Assembly: GCF_008974245.1 (NCBI RefSeq)
Contig: NZ_BBZI01000011.1
Span: forward strand, 62,001 to 126,000
Direction of reading: 5' to 3'
Length of the DNA: 64,000 bases
Source: Streptomyces abyssomicinicus
GTDB taxonomy: Bacteria > Actinomycetota > Actinomycetes > Streptomycetales > Streptomycetaceae
A program made the translations under genes and the position numbers. Below are positions 42,062-51,306 of this stretch, one piece after another. How positions within the stretch are numbered: position 1 is the first letter of the stretch; the number at the start of each line of letters is the position of its first letter. The notes beneath the pieces were generated by a model that saw only the letters and a program-made list of their open reading frames with translations, searched no databases and was not told the origin of the DNA.

Positions 42062-43054
42062 ATGACGTCCGGTAACAACGGCGCCAGCACGCCCGAGGAC
42101 GACGACCCGTTCGGCTACCTCTACGCCGACGGACAGGCCAACGGCGCCCAGCCGCCCTCCGGCGGCGGTTACGGCTACCCGAACTCCGTCAACCGTGTGC
42201 GGGCCGTCGGCGAACGCCGGTACGGCGCCCAGCAGACGGCGCAGCAGCCGGCGCAGGCCCCCGGCGCGTACGGAACGCAGGCCCCCGGCGCCTACGGCAG
42301 CCCGAACCCCCACTACCAGGCGCCCGAGGCGGCCATGGGTTCCGTCGGGGTTCCCGGCGGTCCCGGCGCCCCGGGCTCGCGCCGCTCCCAGGACGGCGGC
42401 GGACGCGGACGCGGTCCCAACACCAAGGGCCTGATGATCGGCGCGGTGGCCGTGGTGGCCGCGGTGGTCGTCGGCATCACCATCGCGGTGACCGGCGGCG
42501 ACGACGACGCCGACAAGACCGCGGGCACCGACCCGTCGCCGACGGCGACCTCCATGGAGAAGCCGACCGAGGCCGCGGGCGACGGCAAGGACAAGAAGAA
42601 GGACGAGTTCGAGCCGACGAAGATCGACGCGGCCTCGCTCGGCGAGTTCGCCGGCGGCGCCGCCCTCGCGAGCGACGTCCCGGGCTCCAGGGCCGAGGGC
42701 GGCTCCTACATCGCCGGCCTCAACACCCCCGGCTCCTCGGTGACCTGGACTGTCAACGGGGTTCCGAAGGACGGCCAGTACACCCTCTTCACCTACTACG
42801 GGGTCCCCGGCGAGGACGCCAAGGCCACGCTGACCGTCAACGGCGGACAGCCGGCCGAGGTCAACCTGAAGAACTACGCCGGTGCGGAGAAGGGCGACTG
42901 GGCCAAGGGCTGGACCCGGACCTACAACTACATCCCGCTGAAGCAGGGCACCAACACCATCACCCTCTCCTGCGCCGACGGCTGCAACGCCAACGTCGAC
43001 CAGTTCGGCCTGGTCCAGGGTGAGGTCGCCAAGGAGCCGAAGGAGTTCTCCTGA
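42062..43054 (+). CDS. membrane-anchored protein with extracellular carbohydrate-binding-like domain
   Basis: A 330-residue protein. Residues 1-120 are cytoplasmic, rich in Gly, Tyr, Gln and Pro (APGAYGTQAPGAYGS). One membrane helix lies at about 124-146 (LMIGAVAVVAAVVVGITIAV). A Lys/Asp linker is followed by a C-terminal beta-sandwich (about 200-325, GSSVTWTVNGVPKDGQYTLF to NVDQFGLVQGE) resembling CBM35/CBM6-type domains. It may bind cell-wall or external glycans, an inference from fold and from nagKA nearby. GAGGAG precedes the ATG. Confidence 0.72.
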   Translation: MTSGNNGASTPEDDDPFGYLYADGQANGAQPPSGGGYGYPNSVNRVRAVGERRYGAQQTAQQPAQAPGAYGTQAPGAYGSPNPHYQAPEAAMGSVGVPGGPGAPGSRRSQDGGGRGRGPNTKGLMIGAVAVVAAVVVGITIAVTGGDDDADKTAGTDPSPTATSMEKPTEAAGDGKDKKKDEFEPTKIDAASLGEFAGGAALASDVPGSRAEGGSYIAGLNTPGSSVTWTVNGVPKDGQYTLFTYYGVPGEDAKATLTVNGGQPAEVNLKNYAGAEKGDWAKGWTRTYNYIPLKQGTNTITLSCADGCNANVDQFGLVQGEVAKEPKEFS

Positions 43055-43099
43055 CGCCGGCGGCGTCCTGACCCCGACGGTGTTGCCGGCGGTGTCCGG

Positions 43100-44032
43100 T
43101 CAGCCCGCCGGGGCGGCCTCGGAGACCCGGACACGGCCGAGCAGCTCCTCGTAGAGCGGCCGGTCGAACTCCCCGGCGGCCGGTGAGGCCACGGTGGCCG
43201 CCGAGAGGGCGGCCGCCCGGGCCAGCCGCTCGGGCCAGGGCAGGCCGTCCACGAGCCCCGAGAGAAGTCCGGCGACCACGGAGTCCCCGGCCCCGGCCGG
43301 GTTGCCGCGCAGGCGGCGGGGCGGTGCGGCGCGCCAGTGGCCCTCCGGGCCGATCGCCATCAGGCCCTCGGCGCCCAGCGAGGCCACCACGGTCCGGGCC
43401 CCGCGCCGCCGGGCGTCCCGGGCGGCCTGCGGCGGGTCGTGCGAGCCGGTCAGCTCGGCCAGTTCCTCGGCATTGGGCTTGAGCAGGTCGGGCCGGGCCG
43501 CGACGCCGCGCCGCAGCGGTTCGCCGGAGGTGTCCAGCAGCACCGGCACCCCCGCCGCCCGCGCCTCGCGCACCAGGTGCGCGTACGCGCCCACCGGGAC
43601 GCCCGGGGGCAGACTGCCGCAGAGGGCGACCGCCCGCGCCGCGGGCAGCAGGTCCCGGTAGACGACCTGGAGCGCGGCCCACTCCGCCGGGGTGACCGCC
43701 GGTCCCGGCTCGTTGAGCAGGGTGGCGTCGTCGGCGGCCGGGTCGAGGACCGAGACGGTACGGCGGGTGGCCCCGGCCACCGGTACCAGCGTGTCCACCA
43801 GCGGGCCCGGCGCGCGGGCCAGCAGTTCGCGGACCGTGCGTCCGGTGAGGCCGCCGGCGAAGCCGGTCACCGTGACCCGGTGCCCCAGGGCGGCCAGCAC
43901 CCGCGCGACGTTGATGCCTTTGCCGCCGGGCCGCTCCACGACCTCCGAGACCCGGTGGCTGGTCTGCGGACGCAGCTCCCGGACCCGGTAGGTGATGTCG
44001 AGTGCGGCGTTCAGCGTGACCGTGAGGATCAT
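43100..44032 (-). CDS. 1-phosphofructokinase family hexose kinase (PfkB)
   Basis: A 310-residue ribokinase-fold kinase like FruK/LacC. It opens MILTVTLNAALDITYRV, has the substrate loop ERPGGKGINVARVLAALG (about 33-50) and the anion-hole/catalytic GNPAGAGDSVVAGL (about 251-264, Asp base). It phosphorylates a sugar phosphate, fructose-1-phosphate or tagatose-6-phosphate being the usual choices. It lies between the CBM-like gene and nagA, so a link to amino-sugar use is possible but unproven. Confidence 0.85.
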   Translation of the reverse strand: MILTVTLNAALDITYRVRELRPQTSHRVSEVVERPGGKGINVARVLAALGHRVTVTGFAGGLTGRTVRELLARAPGPLVDTLVPVAGATRRTVSVLDPAADDATLLNEPGPAVTPAEWAALQVVYRDLLPAARAVALCGSLPPGVPVGAYAHLVREARAAGVPVLLDTSGEPLRRGVAARPDLLKPNAEELAELTGSHDPPQAARDARRRGARTVVASLGAEGLMAIGPEGHWRAAPPRRLRGNPAGAGDSVVAGLLSGLVDGLPWPERLARAAALSAATVASPAAGEFDRPLYEELLGRVRVSEAAPAG

Positions 44033-44165
44033 CCGGTCCGCCTTTCCCGATGATGCGCCTGCTCGTCGAACGCGGCCGGGTCGCGGCCGCCCTTTCTGGT
44101 CCGATCATGCCAAACGCAGGCTCGGGCGCACAGGTCCGTGACGCCCGGAGTGGGGTGGCGCGGGC

Positions 44166-45395
44166 TCAGCCCTGCCGGGGGTCGACCACCCAGGTTCCCT
44201 TGCGCATCACCCCGCGCAGGGTGAACTCCTCGTCCAGCACGACGAGATCGGCGTCCTTGCCGGGTTCCAGCGAGCCGATCCGGTCGTCCAGTCCGAGCAG
44301 CCGGGCCGGGGTCGTGGAGATCGCCGCGACCACCTCCTCCACCGGCAGCGCGTCGTCGGTGACGGCCCGTCGGAAGGCGCGGTCCAGGGTGAGCGTCGAG
44401 CCGGCGATCGTGCCGTCGCCGGCCAGCCGGGCCACGCCGTCGACCACGTCGACCTCCAGTGGTCCCAGCAGGTAGCGGCCGTCGCCGAACCCGGCGGCGT
44501 CCATCGCGTCGGTGATCAACGCGACCCGGGCGCCACCCGCGTGACGGAAAGCCAGCTGGAGCGCGCCGGGGTGGAGGTGGACGCCGTCGTCGATCAGCTC
44601 GACGGTGACCCGCTCGTCCTCCAGCAGCGCGGTGACCGGGCCGGGGGCGCGGTGGCCCAGCGGGGGCATGGCGTTGAACAGGTGGGTGGCGACGGTGGCG
44701 CCCGCCTCGATCGCCTCCACCGTCTGCTCGTACGTCGCGTCGGTGTGGCCGACCGCGGCGATCACGCCCATCTCGCTCAGCATCCGCACCGAGTCGACGC
44801 CGCCGGGGAGTTCGGCGGCCAGGGTGACCATCCGGGCCTGCCCCCGGGCGGCCTCCACCAGCTTGCGGACCTCCGCCGGGTCGGGGTGGCGCAGCAGGGA
44901 CTCGGAGTGGGCGCCCTTGCGGCAGGGGGAGATGAACGGGCCCTCGAAGTGGACGCCGGCGATCTCGCCGTCCTCGGCCAGCTCGGAGAGCATTCCGGCG
45001 CGCACGGCGAGGGTGTCCAGGTCGCCGGTGACGGTGGAGGCGACCAGCGTGGTGGTGCCGTGCGCGCGGTGGGTGCGCACGCCGCGCAGGATCTCCTCGA
45101 CGGTGCCGGAGGAGAACGAGGCGCCGCCGCCGCCGTGGTTGTGGAGGTCGACGAAGCCGGGGACGATCCAGCAGCCGGGCAGGTCGACGACGGTGGCGGG
45201 GGCGTCGGCGGGGACGGTGGCCGGATCGGCGAGGCGGTCGCCCTCGACGACCACGCGGGCGCCGGGGACCGTGCCGCCGGGAAGCACCACCCGGGCGCCG
45301 GTGAGGACGGTGCGCGGGGGGCCGGAGTGGCCGCCCGCCGGGGCGGACTCGGGGGAGCGGGGAGCCTCGGGGGCGCCGGGATCGGTGGACGTCAT
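44166..45395 (-). CDS. nagA: N-acetylglucosamine-6-phosphate deacetylase
   Basis: NagA deacetylates GlcNAc-6-P to glucosamine-6-P, feeding glycolysis and cell-wall synthesis. The 409-residue amidohydrolase has the metal site VDLHNHGGGG (about residues 74-83), HFEGPFISPCRKGAHS, GHTDATYEQ, HLFNAMPPLGHR and the catalytic Asp in ITDAMDAAG. The first ~28 residues are Pro/Gly-rich and variable. The ATG overlaps the nagK stop (ATGA), giving a nagK-nagA operon. GlcN-6-P is an effector that releases DasR, so this enzyme sets the DasR signal. Confidence 0.95.
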   Translation of the reverse strand: MTSTDPGAPEAPRSPESAPAGGHSGPPRTVLTGARVVLPGGTVPGARVVVEGDRLADPATVPADAPATVVDLPGCWIVPGFVDLHNHGGGGASFSSGTVEEILRGVRTHRAHGTTTLVASTVTGDLDTLAVRAGMLSELAEDGEIAGVHFEGPFISPCRKGAHSESLLRHPDPAEVRKLVEAARGQARMVTLAAELPGGVDSVRMLSEMGVIAAVGHTDATYEQTVEAIEAGATVATHLFNAMPPLGHRAPGPVTALLEDERVTVELIDDGVHLHPGALQLAFRHAGGARVALITDAMDAAGFGDGRYLLGPLEVDVVDGVARLAGDGTIAGSTLTLDRAFRRAVTDDALPVEEVVAAISTTPARLLGLDDRIGSLEPGKDADLVVLDEEFTLRGVMRKGTWVVDPRQG

Positions 45396-46375
45396 GGAGC
45401 GGGGACCTCCGGGGTGGGGGCGTCGGGGGAAGGAGCGGCGGCCGGGGAGGCGGCTTCGGCGTCGAGCAGGTCCCAGGCGAGGAGACCGGCGCCCAGGCAG
45501 CCCGCCGTGTCGCCGAGGTCGGCGGGGACGATCTCGGGGCGGCGCTGGAAGGTGATCCGCGCGTCCACCGCCTCACGCAACGGGGCGAACAGGGTCTCGC
45601 CCGCCTCGGCCAGGCCGCCGCCGATGATCAGGCGCTGCGGGTCGAGCAGGGTCAGGCCGGTGACCAGGCCGTCGGCGAGGGCGTCCACCGCCTCCTGCCA
45701 GACCTCACAAGCCCGCTCGTCGCCGCGGGCCACGGCCGCCGCGCAGTCCGCGGCGTCGGCGTCCGGGTCGCCGCAGGCGCGGGCCCAGGCCTCGCTGACC
45801 GCGGAGGCCGAGGCGTACCGCTCCAGACAGCCGAGCTGCCCGCAGGGGCAGGGCGCGCCGCCGGGGCGGACGACGACGTGGCCGATCTCGCCCGCGTTGC
45901 CGTGGGCGCCCTCCTCGACCCGGCCGGCGATCCCGATGGCGCCCGCGATGCCGGTGCCGAGGGCGACGAACAGGAACCGGGCGGCACCACGGCCGGCCCC
46001 CGCCCGCCCCTCGGCGAGCCCGCCGGCGCGGACGTCGTGACCGACGGCCACCGGAATGCCGTGCAGCCGCTCGCCGATCAGCGCGCGCAGCGGGACGTCC
46101 CGCCAGCCGAGGTTGGCCGCGTAGACGGCCACGCCACGGTCGGCGTCCACGATGCCGGGGACGGTGACACCGAACGCAGACGCGCCCCGGCCGAGGCGCG
46201 CCTCGCCCTCGGCGTGGAGGTCGGCGGCGAAGCGGAGGATCTCGTCCACCACCGCCTCGGGGCCGCGGTGCCGGCCGGTGGCGCGGCGGGCCTGGTGCAG
46301 CAGGCGGCCGTCGGGGGCGACCAGGGCGGCCTTCATCCCCGTGCCGCCCACATCGAGGGCGATGACGTGTTTCAC
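45392..46375 (-). CDS. nagK: ROK family N-acetylglucosamine kinase
   Basis: Phosphorylates GlcNAc (or a related hexose) before NagA acts. The 327-residue ROK protein starts at GTG 46373-46375 (KHVIALDVGGTGMKAALVA, the phosphate loop). It has GVTVPGIVDADRGV, the acidic catalytic region GHDVRAGGLAEG, GTGIAGAIG and the ROK zinc motif GHVVVRPGGAPCPCGQLGCLE. The C-terminus is Ala/Pro-rich. It lies 26 bp downstream of a DasR site and overlaps nagA. Confidence 0.92.
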   Translation of the reverse strand: MKHVIALDVGGTGMKAALVAPDGRLLHQARRATGRHRGPEAVVDEILRFAADLHAEGEARLGRGASAFGVTVPGIVDADRGVAVYAANLGWRDVPLRALIGERLHGIPVAVGHDVRAGGLAEGRAGAGRGAARFLFVALGTGIAGAIGIAGRVEEGAHGNAGEIGHVVVRPGGAPCPCGQLGCLERYASASAVSEAWARACGDPDADAADCAAAVARGDERACEVWQEAVDALADGLVTGLTLLDPQRLIIGGGLAEAGETLFAPLREAVDARITFQRRPEIVPADLGDTAGCLGAGLLAWDLLDAEAASPAAAPSPDAPTPEVPAP

Positions 46376-46401
46376 GGGATCAGTCTGGCGGGTGGGCCGG
46401 G

Positions 46402-46417
46402 AAAGGTCTAGTCCACT
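46402..46417 (-). promoter_or_regulatory. DasR responsive element (dre) upstream of nagKA
   Basis: AAAGGTCTAGTCCACT matches 13 of 16 bases of the Streptomyces dre consensus ACTGGTCTAGACCACT, including the GGTCTAG core. It ends 26 bp before the nagK start. DasR is the GntR repressor of GlcNAc metabolism and these genes are known DasR targets in S. coelicolor. Confidence 0.82.
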
Positions 46418-46498
46418 TGCGGTTCTCGCCCCTCCCGCGGTTCTCCTGGTGCCGTTCCCGCGGGGCGGGGAGTCGGAGGCAGCGGTTACGGTGCAGGG

Positions 46499-46726
46499 GT
46501 GGAGGAGCTCAGTGGCAGGGAACGGGACGTGCTCGCGCTGGAACGGCGGGGGTTCGCCGGTCCCGGTGCCAAGGAGCGGGCGATCCGCGAGGAGCTGGGG
46601 CTGGCCCCGGTGCGGTACTACCAGCTGCTCAACGCGCTGCTGGACGACCCGCGGGCGCTGGCCCACGACCCGGTGACGGTCAACCGGCTGCGGCGGATCC
46701 GGGACAGCCGCCGCACGGAACGCTGA
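46499..46726 (+). CDS. DUF3263 protein
   Basis: A 75-residue helical protein from GTG 46499, MEELSGRERDVLALERRGF. Then KERAIREELGLAPVRYYQLLNALLDDPRAL follows and a basic end RLRRIRDSRRTER. The central part resembles a sigma-factor/HTH-like helix pair (ERDVLALE ... GLAPVRYYQLL), so DNA binding is plausible. DUF3263 is widespread in actinobacteria without known role. It is divergent from nagK and 40 bp before otsB. Confidence 0.8.
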   Translation: MEELSGRERDVLALERRGFAGPGAKERAIREELGLAPVRYYQLLNALLDDPRALAHDPVTVNRLRRIRDSRRTER

Positions 46727-46766
46727 GCGGGGGGTTGGCGCGGGGCTGCGCGGTTATGGTCCCGAT

Positions 46767-47645
46767 ATGGGCAGCGACCAGAACCAGACCTCTGCGACCT
46801 CTTCTTCTCCCGACGGCGGCCTTCCGGAGCCGGTGACGGCGGCCGGACGGGACGGACTCGCGGCGATCCTCGCCGCGCCGGAGCGGGCCGTGATCGCGCT
46901 GGACTTCGACGGCACGCTGGCGCCGATCGTGCCAAACCCCGACCTGGCCCGCGCACACCCCGAGGCGGTGCCGGCGCTGGCCGCGCTCGCCCAGAAGGTG
47001 GCGGCGGTGGCGGTGGTCACCGGCCGGCCGGCCGAGGTGGCGGTGCGCAACGGCGGGTTCGCCGGGGTGGACGGGCTGGACCGCCTGGTGGTGCTCGGGC
47101 ACTACGGGGCGGAGCGGTGGGAGGCCGCCACCGGGAAGGTCACGGCCCCGGACCCGCATCCGGGGGTCGAGGCGGTGCGGCGGGAGTTCACCGACGTGCT
47201 GGCGTCTGTGCCGGCGTCGCGGGGGACGTGGGTCGAGGACAAGGGCCGGGCGATCGCCGCGCACACCCGGCGTGCGGAGGACCCCGAGGCCGCGTTCGAG
47301 GCGCTGCGGGAGCCGCTGGGGGCGCTGGCGGAGCGGCACGGGCTGATCGTCGAGCCGGGGCGGATGGTGCTGGAGCTGCGCCCGCCGGGGGTCGACAAGG
47401 GGGTCGCCCTGCGGGCGTACCTGCGGGACGTGGGTGCGGGGGCGGTGCTGTACGCGGGGGACGACCTCGGGGACCTGCCGGCCTTCGACGCGGTCGAGGC
47501 GCTGCGGGGGGAGGGGGTTCCGGGGCTCCTCGTGTGCAGCGCGAACGAGGCGGTCCGTGAGCTCGCCGCCCGCGCGGACGTGGTGGTGGCCGACCCGGAG
47601 GGGGTCGTGCGTCTCCTCGCCGCCCTCGCCGCGCGCCTCCCGTGA
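46767..47645 (+). CDS. otsB: trehalose-6-phosphate phosphatase
   Basis: OtsB dephosphorylates trehalose-6-P to trehalose, a spore and stress protectant. The 292-residue HAD enzyme has motif I VIALDFDGTLAPI (about residues 41-53), motif II VVTGRP, the substrate cap region LGHYGAERW and GTWVEDKGRAIAAHTR, and motif IV YAGDDLGDLPAFDAVEAL. The N-terminal 25 residues are disordered. Its partner otsA is 1.2 kb away on the other strand. Confidence 0.93.
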   Translation: MGSDQNQTSATSSSPDGGLPEPVTAAGRDGLAAILAAPERAVIALDFDGTLAPIVPNPDLARAHPEAVPALAALAQKVAAVAVVTGRPAEVAVRNGGFAGVDGLDRLVVLGHYGAERWEAATGKVTAPDPHPGVEAVRREFTDVLASVPASRGTWVEDKGRAIAAHTRRAEDPEAAFEALREPLGALAERHGLIVEPGRMVLELRPPGVDKGVALRAYLRDVGAGAVLYAGDDLGDLPAFDAVEALRGEGVPGLLVCSANEAVRELAARADVVVADPEGVVRLLAALAARLP

Positions 47646-48026
47646 CGGGGGCCGCCCGCCTGCGGCGCCGACCCGATCCGCGTCCGGGTCCGGGTCCGGG
47701 GCCGACGCTGCGTGCGGCTGGGACCCGGGCCGTCCTCGTGCGACCGTGACCGGGGCTGTTCCTGCGTGGGCCCGGCTTGGGGCCGGTCCCGCGGGCGCCC
47801 GGTGCCGGGGTTGGCCCAGGGTGCGTTCGAGGTGCGGGCCGGCTTCGCGCGTGGCCTGACCGGGCTGGTCGTGCGCGCGGCCGGGTCCGGGGCCGACCGC
47901 GCGTGCGGCCGTGACCGTGACTTCCCGCCCGCGTCCGGTTGCGGGGCCGGCCCAGCCTGACCGTGCCCGGGGCCGGTCCCGTGGGCGGCCGGTTCCGGTG
48001 CTGGGCGGGCGTGCGGCCGGGCCGGT
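47646..48026. other. 381-bp GC-rich interval with degenerate repeats
   Basis: No gene supported. The sequence is composed of recurring GGGGCCGGTCCCG, GCGTGCGGCC and CCGGGTCCGGGGCCGACC words and lies between the convergent otsB and hypothetical gene. I see no clear terminator hairpin that stands out from the general inverted-repeat content. Confidence 0.6.
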
Positions 48027-48659
48027 TCAGCACCGTTGCCCGGGCCCGAGGACGGTGAGTCCGACCTGCTCGGCGAGCCAGTGCGCGTAGGGCTCCCGCA
48101 TCTGGCGGCCGTCGACGCTGGCGCTGCGGACGTGGACGAGGACGGTGTGGTCGCCGGCCGGCTCGTCGAAGTCGCGGGTGCGGGTGTTGAGGAGGAGCGT
48201 CACCTCGGCGTGCTTGGACTCGCCGAGGAAGCCCAGCTCGGGCGCGTCCGGCCAGCACAGGCCGTACCAGTTGATCTCGCCCGCGTTCGGGCCGATCGCC
48301 GCCGTGAAGGCGTCCTCGATACTGCCGACCGGCAACTCGGACAGTCCGCACTCCACCGGTAGTCGCCCCGCGTACGCAGCCGGATCGGCCGGCAGACCGG
48401 GTCCGTGCACGCCGACGACCAGCGCGGGCTGGGCCTCCCACGGCACCCCGTCGAACTCCCCGTACTCCTCCTGTCCCCGGAACCACGCCTGGGGCAGCTC
48501 CCTGGCCACCCGCCGCACCTCGGCGACGGACCGGAGCTCGGCTCCCACGGAGACCTCGGAGTACTCGCAGATGCCGAACTCCATGAGGCGGCGCGCGGTG
48601 CTCAGGGCGAGTGCGGGGTCGGGGGCGCGGAAGACGGGATAGGCGATGTCGTTGGACAT
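48027..48659 (-). CDS. hypothetical protein, 210 residues
   Basis: A soluble protein starting MSNDIAYPVFRAPDPALALS from ATG 48657-48659. Blocks include LMEFGICEYSEVSVGAELRSVAEV, LPQAWFRGQEEYGEFDGVPWEAQPAL, FTAAIGPNAGEINWYGLCWPDAPELG and DHTVLVHVRSASVDGRQMR. I recognise no family. It sits between otsB and otsA but is not overlapped with either, so a trehalose link is not supported. Confidence 0.72.
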   Translation of the reverse strand: MSNDIAYPVFRAPDPALALSTARRLMEFGICEYSEVSVGAELRSVAEVRRVARELPQAWFRGQEEYGEFDGVPWEAQPALVVGVHGPGLPADPAAYAGRLPVECGLSELPVGSIEDAFTAAIGPNAGEINWYGLCWPDAPELGFLGESKHAEVTLLLNTRTRDFDEPAGDHTVLVHVRSASVDGRQMREPYAHWLAEQVGLTVLGPGQRC

Positions 48660-48847
48660 GCGGCGACTGTGCCACGGCCCGTCGCCGCAGGTCACCGCAT
48701 TTACGGCACAGCCGTCCGCGGGTGTCCGGCCGTCGCGGCGAACCCGTGGAAGGCCGGGACGGAGCCCGTCCCCGGGTGCGGCCGGTCACGTGGAACGCAT
48801 CCCTGCCCCCGGCCGGGCAGGTGCGGGCCGGGGGCGGGGGTCGCTCC

Positions 48848-50260
48848 CTAGTGGGCCGTGGCGGTCAGGGCGTCGAGCTGGTCGAGGAACCACTTGGCCG
48901 GCGGGGTGGCCGTGGCCGCGGCGACGAGCCGCTTGGTGCGGTCGGCGCGCTCACCCGGCGGCATCGTCAGCCCCTCGTGCAGCGCCCGCGCCGTCGCGTT
49001 CACGTCGTAGGGGTGGACCGTGATCGCGTCGTCGCCCATCTCCTCGTGCGCACCCGCCTCCCGCGACAGCACCAGCGCGCAGCCGTTCTCGGCGAGGACC
49101 GGCACCTCCTTGGCGACCAGGTTCATGCCGTCCCGGATCGGGTTCACCAGCGCCACGTCGGCCAGCCGGTACGCGGCCAGCGACCGCGCGAAGTCGTCCT
49201 TGAGGTTCAGCACCACCGGCGTCCAGTACGGCGTGCCGTACTCCGCGTTGATCTCGGCGGCGACCCGCGCCACCTCCGCCGTGTAGTCGCGGTAGACGGC
49301 GAGGTCCTGGCGCGAGGGGTAGGCGAAGGCGACGTGCACGACCCGGTCGCACCACTCGGGGTGGTCGTCGAGCAGCTGCCGGAAGGCGTGCAGGCCGCGG
49401 ACGATGTTCTTGGACAGCTCGGTGCGGTCGACCCGCACGATCGTCTTCCGGAGGTTGCCGTCCGGGTCGTTGCCGATGTCCGTGCGCAGCTCCGCCACCC
49501 GCTGGTCGACGTCCTCCCGCCCGGCCCGCTCCCGCAGGAACTCGGCGTCGGCGCCCAGTCCGTGCACGCCGATCCGGGTGTCGCCGAGGCCGCCCACGAC
49601 CGTGTCGCAGCAGGCGGTGAAGGCGTCGGCCCAGCGCTGGGTGAGGAAGCCCAGGCGGTCGGCGCCCAGCATGCCGCGCAGGACGGACTCCGCCACGTCG
49701 TCGGGCAGCAGCCGGAAGTACTCCGGCGGCGCCCAGGGGGTGTGCGAGAAGTGGCCGATGCGCAGGTCGGGGCGGAGCTCGCGGAGCATGCCGGGGGCCA
49801 GCGTCAGGTGGTAGTCCTGGATCAGCACCGCCGCGCCCTCGGCGGCCTCCTCGGCCAGCGCCTCGGCGAAGGAGTGGTTGAACTCCTGGTAGGCGGCCCA
49901 CTGGAGCCGGAACTCGCTGTCGAAAACAGGTTCGAGCGGCGTCTGGTACAGCATGTGGTGCACGAACCAGAGCACCGAGTTGGCGATGCCGTTGTACGCG
50001 GCGTGGTGCGTCTCGGCGGAGATGTCGAGCATCTTCACGCCCGGCTCGCCCACCCCGCGCCGGACCGCCTCGCGGTCGCCGTCGCTCAGGGCCGAGCAGA
50101 CCCACAGGGCGCCGGCGTCCGGTCCGATCGCGGAGAGCCCGGAGACCATGCCCCCGCCGCCGCGGCGGGAGACCAGCGAGCCGTCCTCGGCGACCGAGTA
50201 GGAGACGGGGCCGCGGTTGGAGGCGACCAGTACCTGAGCAGATCTTTCGGCGGAACCCAT
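48848..50260 (-). CDS. otsA: trehalose-6-phosphate synthase
   Basis: OtsA joins UDP-glucose (or GDP-glucose) and glucose-6-P to give trehalose-6-P. The 470-residue GT20 enzyme has VLVASNRGPVSYSVAEDGSL, RRGGGGMVSGLSAI, VLIQDYHLTLAPGMLREL, GHFSHTPWAPPEYFRLLP and the nucleotide-sugar site NPIRDGMNLVAKEV plus SREAGAHEEMG. I chose ATG 50258-50260 because AGGTGA lies just upstream; a GTG at 50267-50269 would add three residues. A gpgS gene follows upstream on the same strand. Confidence 0.94.
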   Translation of the reverse strand: MGSAERSAQVLVASNRGPVSYSVAEDGSLVSRRGGGGMVSGLSAIGPDAGALWVCSALSDGDREAVRRGVGEPGVKMLDISAETHHAAYNGIANSVLWFVHHMLYQTPLEPVFDSEFRLQWAAYQEFNHSFAEALAEEAAEGAAVLIQDYHLTLAPGMLRELRPDLRIGHFSHTPWAPPEYFRLLPDDVAESVLRGMLGADRLGFLTQRWADAFTACCDTVVGGLGDTRIGVHGLGADAEFLRERAGREDVDQRVAELRTDIGNDPDGNLRKTIVRVDRTELSKNIVRGLHAFRQLLDDHPEWCDRVVHVAFAYPSRQDLAVYRDYTAEVARVAAEINAEYGTPYWTPVVLNLKDDFARSLAAYRLADVALVNPIRDGMNLVAKEVPVLAENGCALVLSREAGAHEEMGDDAITVHPYDVNATARALHEGLTMPPGERADRTKRLVAAATATPPAKWFLDQLDALTATAH

Positions 50261-50355
50261 ACGCGTCACCTAGCCCGGAGGGGAAAAGTCCAAACGTGCG
50301 CGGAGACGGCGGCGGCGTCCCGCCGGGGGCGGGACGCTGCGCCGGACGGGTGACA

Positions 50356-51306
50356 TCAGGCCACCTCGCGTGACCGGTACTCGAGGATCTCCGCCATCGG
50401 CGGCCGCTCGAGGGTGTCCACCGCGTGGGTGCGCGGCGCGAAGCCCTCCTCGGTGCGCTCGAACTGGGTGATCAGCGGCCGGACCATCTGGCCGCGCGCC
50501 AGCCGCAGCTGGGCGGTGCGGTAGATGGTGGCGGCCATCCGCCCCAGGGCCTGGCTGTCCTGGTTGCGGTGCTTGCGGACGCCGACGTCGACCTGGGCGA
50601 GGGCGTCCAGGCCCACCGTGTGCAGGGAGTCGATCAGCATGGCCAGTTCGACGCCGTAGCCCACCGGGAACGGCAGCCTCTCCAGCAGCGAACGGCGGGC
50701 CGCGTACTCGCCGCCCAGCGGCTGCACGAAGCCGGCCAGCTGGGGCCAGTGCAGGTTGATCAGCGGGCGCGCCATCAGCTCGGTGACGCGGCCGCCCTGG
50801 CCCGCCTCGGTGCCGAGCGGACGGTCGTACATGGCCTTGACCAGCGAGATCTGGGGATCGGTGAGCAGCGGTCCGACCGTGCCGGTGACGAAGTCGGAGG
50901 AGAAGTCCCGCAGGTCCGCGTCGACGAAGCAGACGATGTCGCCGCTGGTCGCCAGCAGCGAGCGCCACAGCACCTCTCCCTTGCCGCGGACGGCGGGGAC
51001 GCGGGGCAGGATGTGGTCCCGGTGCACCACCTTGGCGCCCGCCGCGGCGGCCACCTCCGAGGTGCGGTCCGTGGACGCGGAGTCGACGACCACGAGCTCG
51101 TCGACGAGCGGGACCTGCTCGACCAGGTCCCGGCGGATCGTGGCCACGATGTCGCCGACCGTGGCCTCCTCGTTGAGCGCGGGCAGCACGACGGAGACCT
51201 TCGTGCCGCTCAGGCGCTTGGCGGCGAGTATCTGGTGGAGCGGGCGATCGGTCACATGCCAGGAGCGTGTGCCCAGCCAGCTTTCGACTTCTTCCAGCAC
51301 AGTCAC
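50356..51306 (-). CDS. gpgS: glucosyl-3-phosphoglycerate synthase
   Basis: GpgS transfers glucose from an NDP-glucose donor to 3-phosphoglycerate, the first step to glucosylglycerate. It may also prime methylglucose polysaccharide. The 316-residue GT81 protein has the donor site VVLPALNEEATVGDIVATI (about 39-57), LVVVDSASTDRTSEVA, the metal-binding CFVDADLRDF and the acceptor region GFVQPLGGEYAARRSLL. Start GTG 51304-51306. It lies upstream of otsA on the same strand with 95 bp between, so the two compatible-solute enzymes may be co-transcribed. Confidence 0.92.
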   Translation of the reverse strand: MTVLEEVESWLGTRSWHVTDRPLHQILAAKRLSGTKVSVVLPALNEEATVGDIVATIRRDLVEQVPLVDELVVVDSASTDRTSEVAAAAGAKVVHRDHILPRVPAVRGKGEVLWRSLLATSGDIVCFVDADLRDFSSDFVTGTVGPLLTDPQISLVKAMYDRPLGTEAGQGGRVTELMARPLINLHWPQLAGFVQPLGGEYAARRSLLERLPFPVGYGVELAMLIDSLHTVGLDALAQVDVGVRKHRNQDSQALGRMAATIYRTAQLRLARGQMVRPLITQFERTEEGFAPRTHAVDTLERPPMAEILEYRSREVA

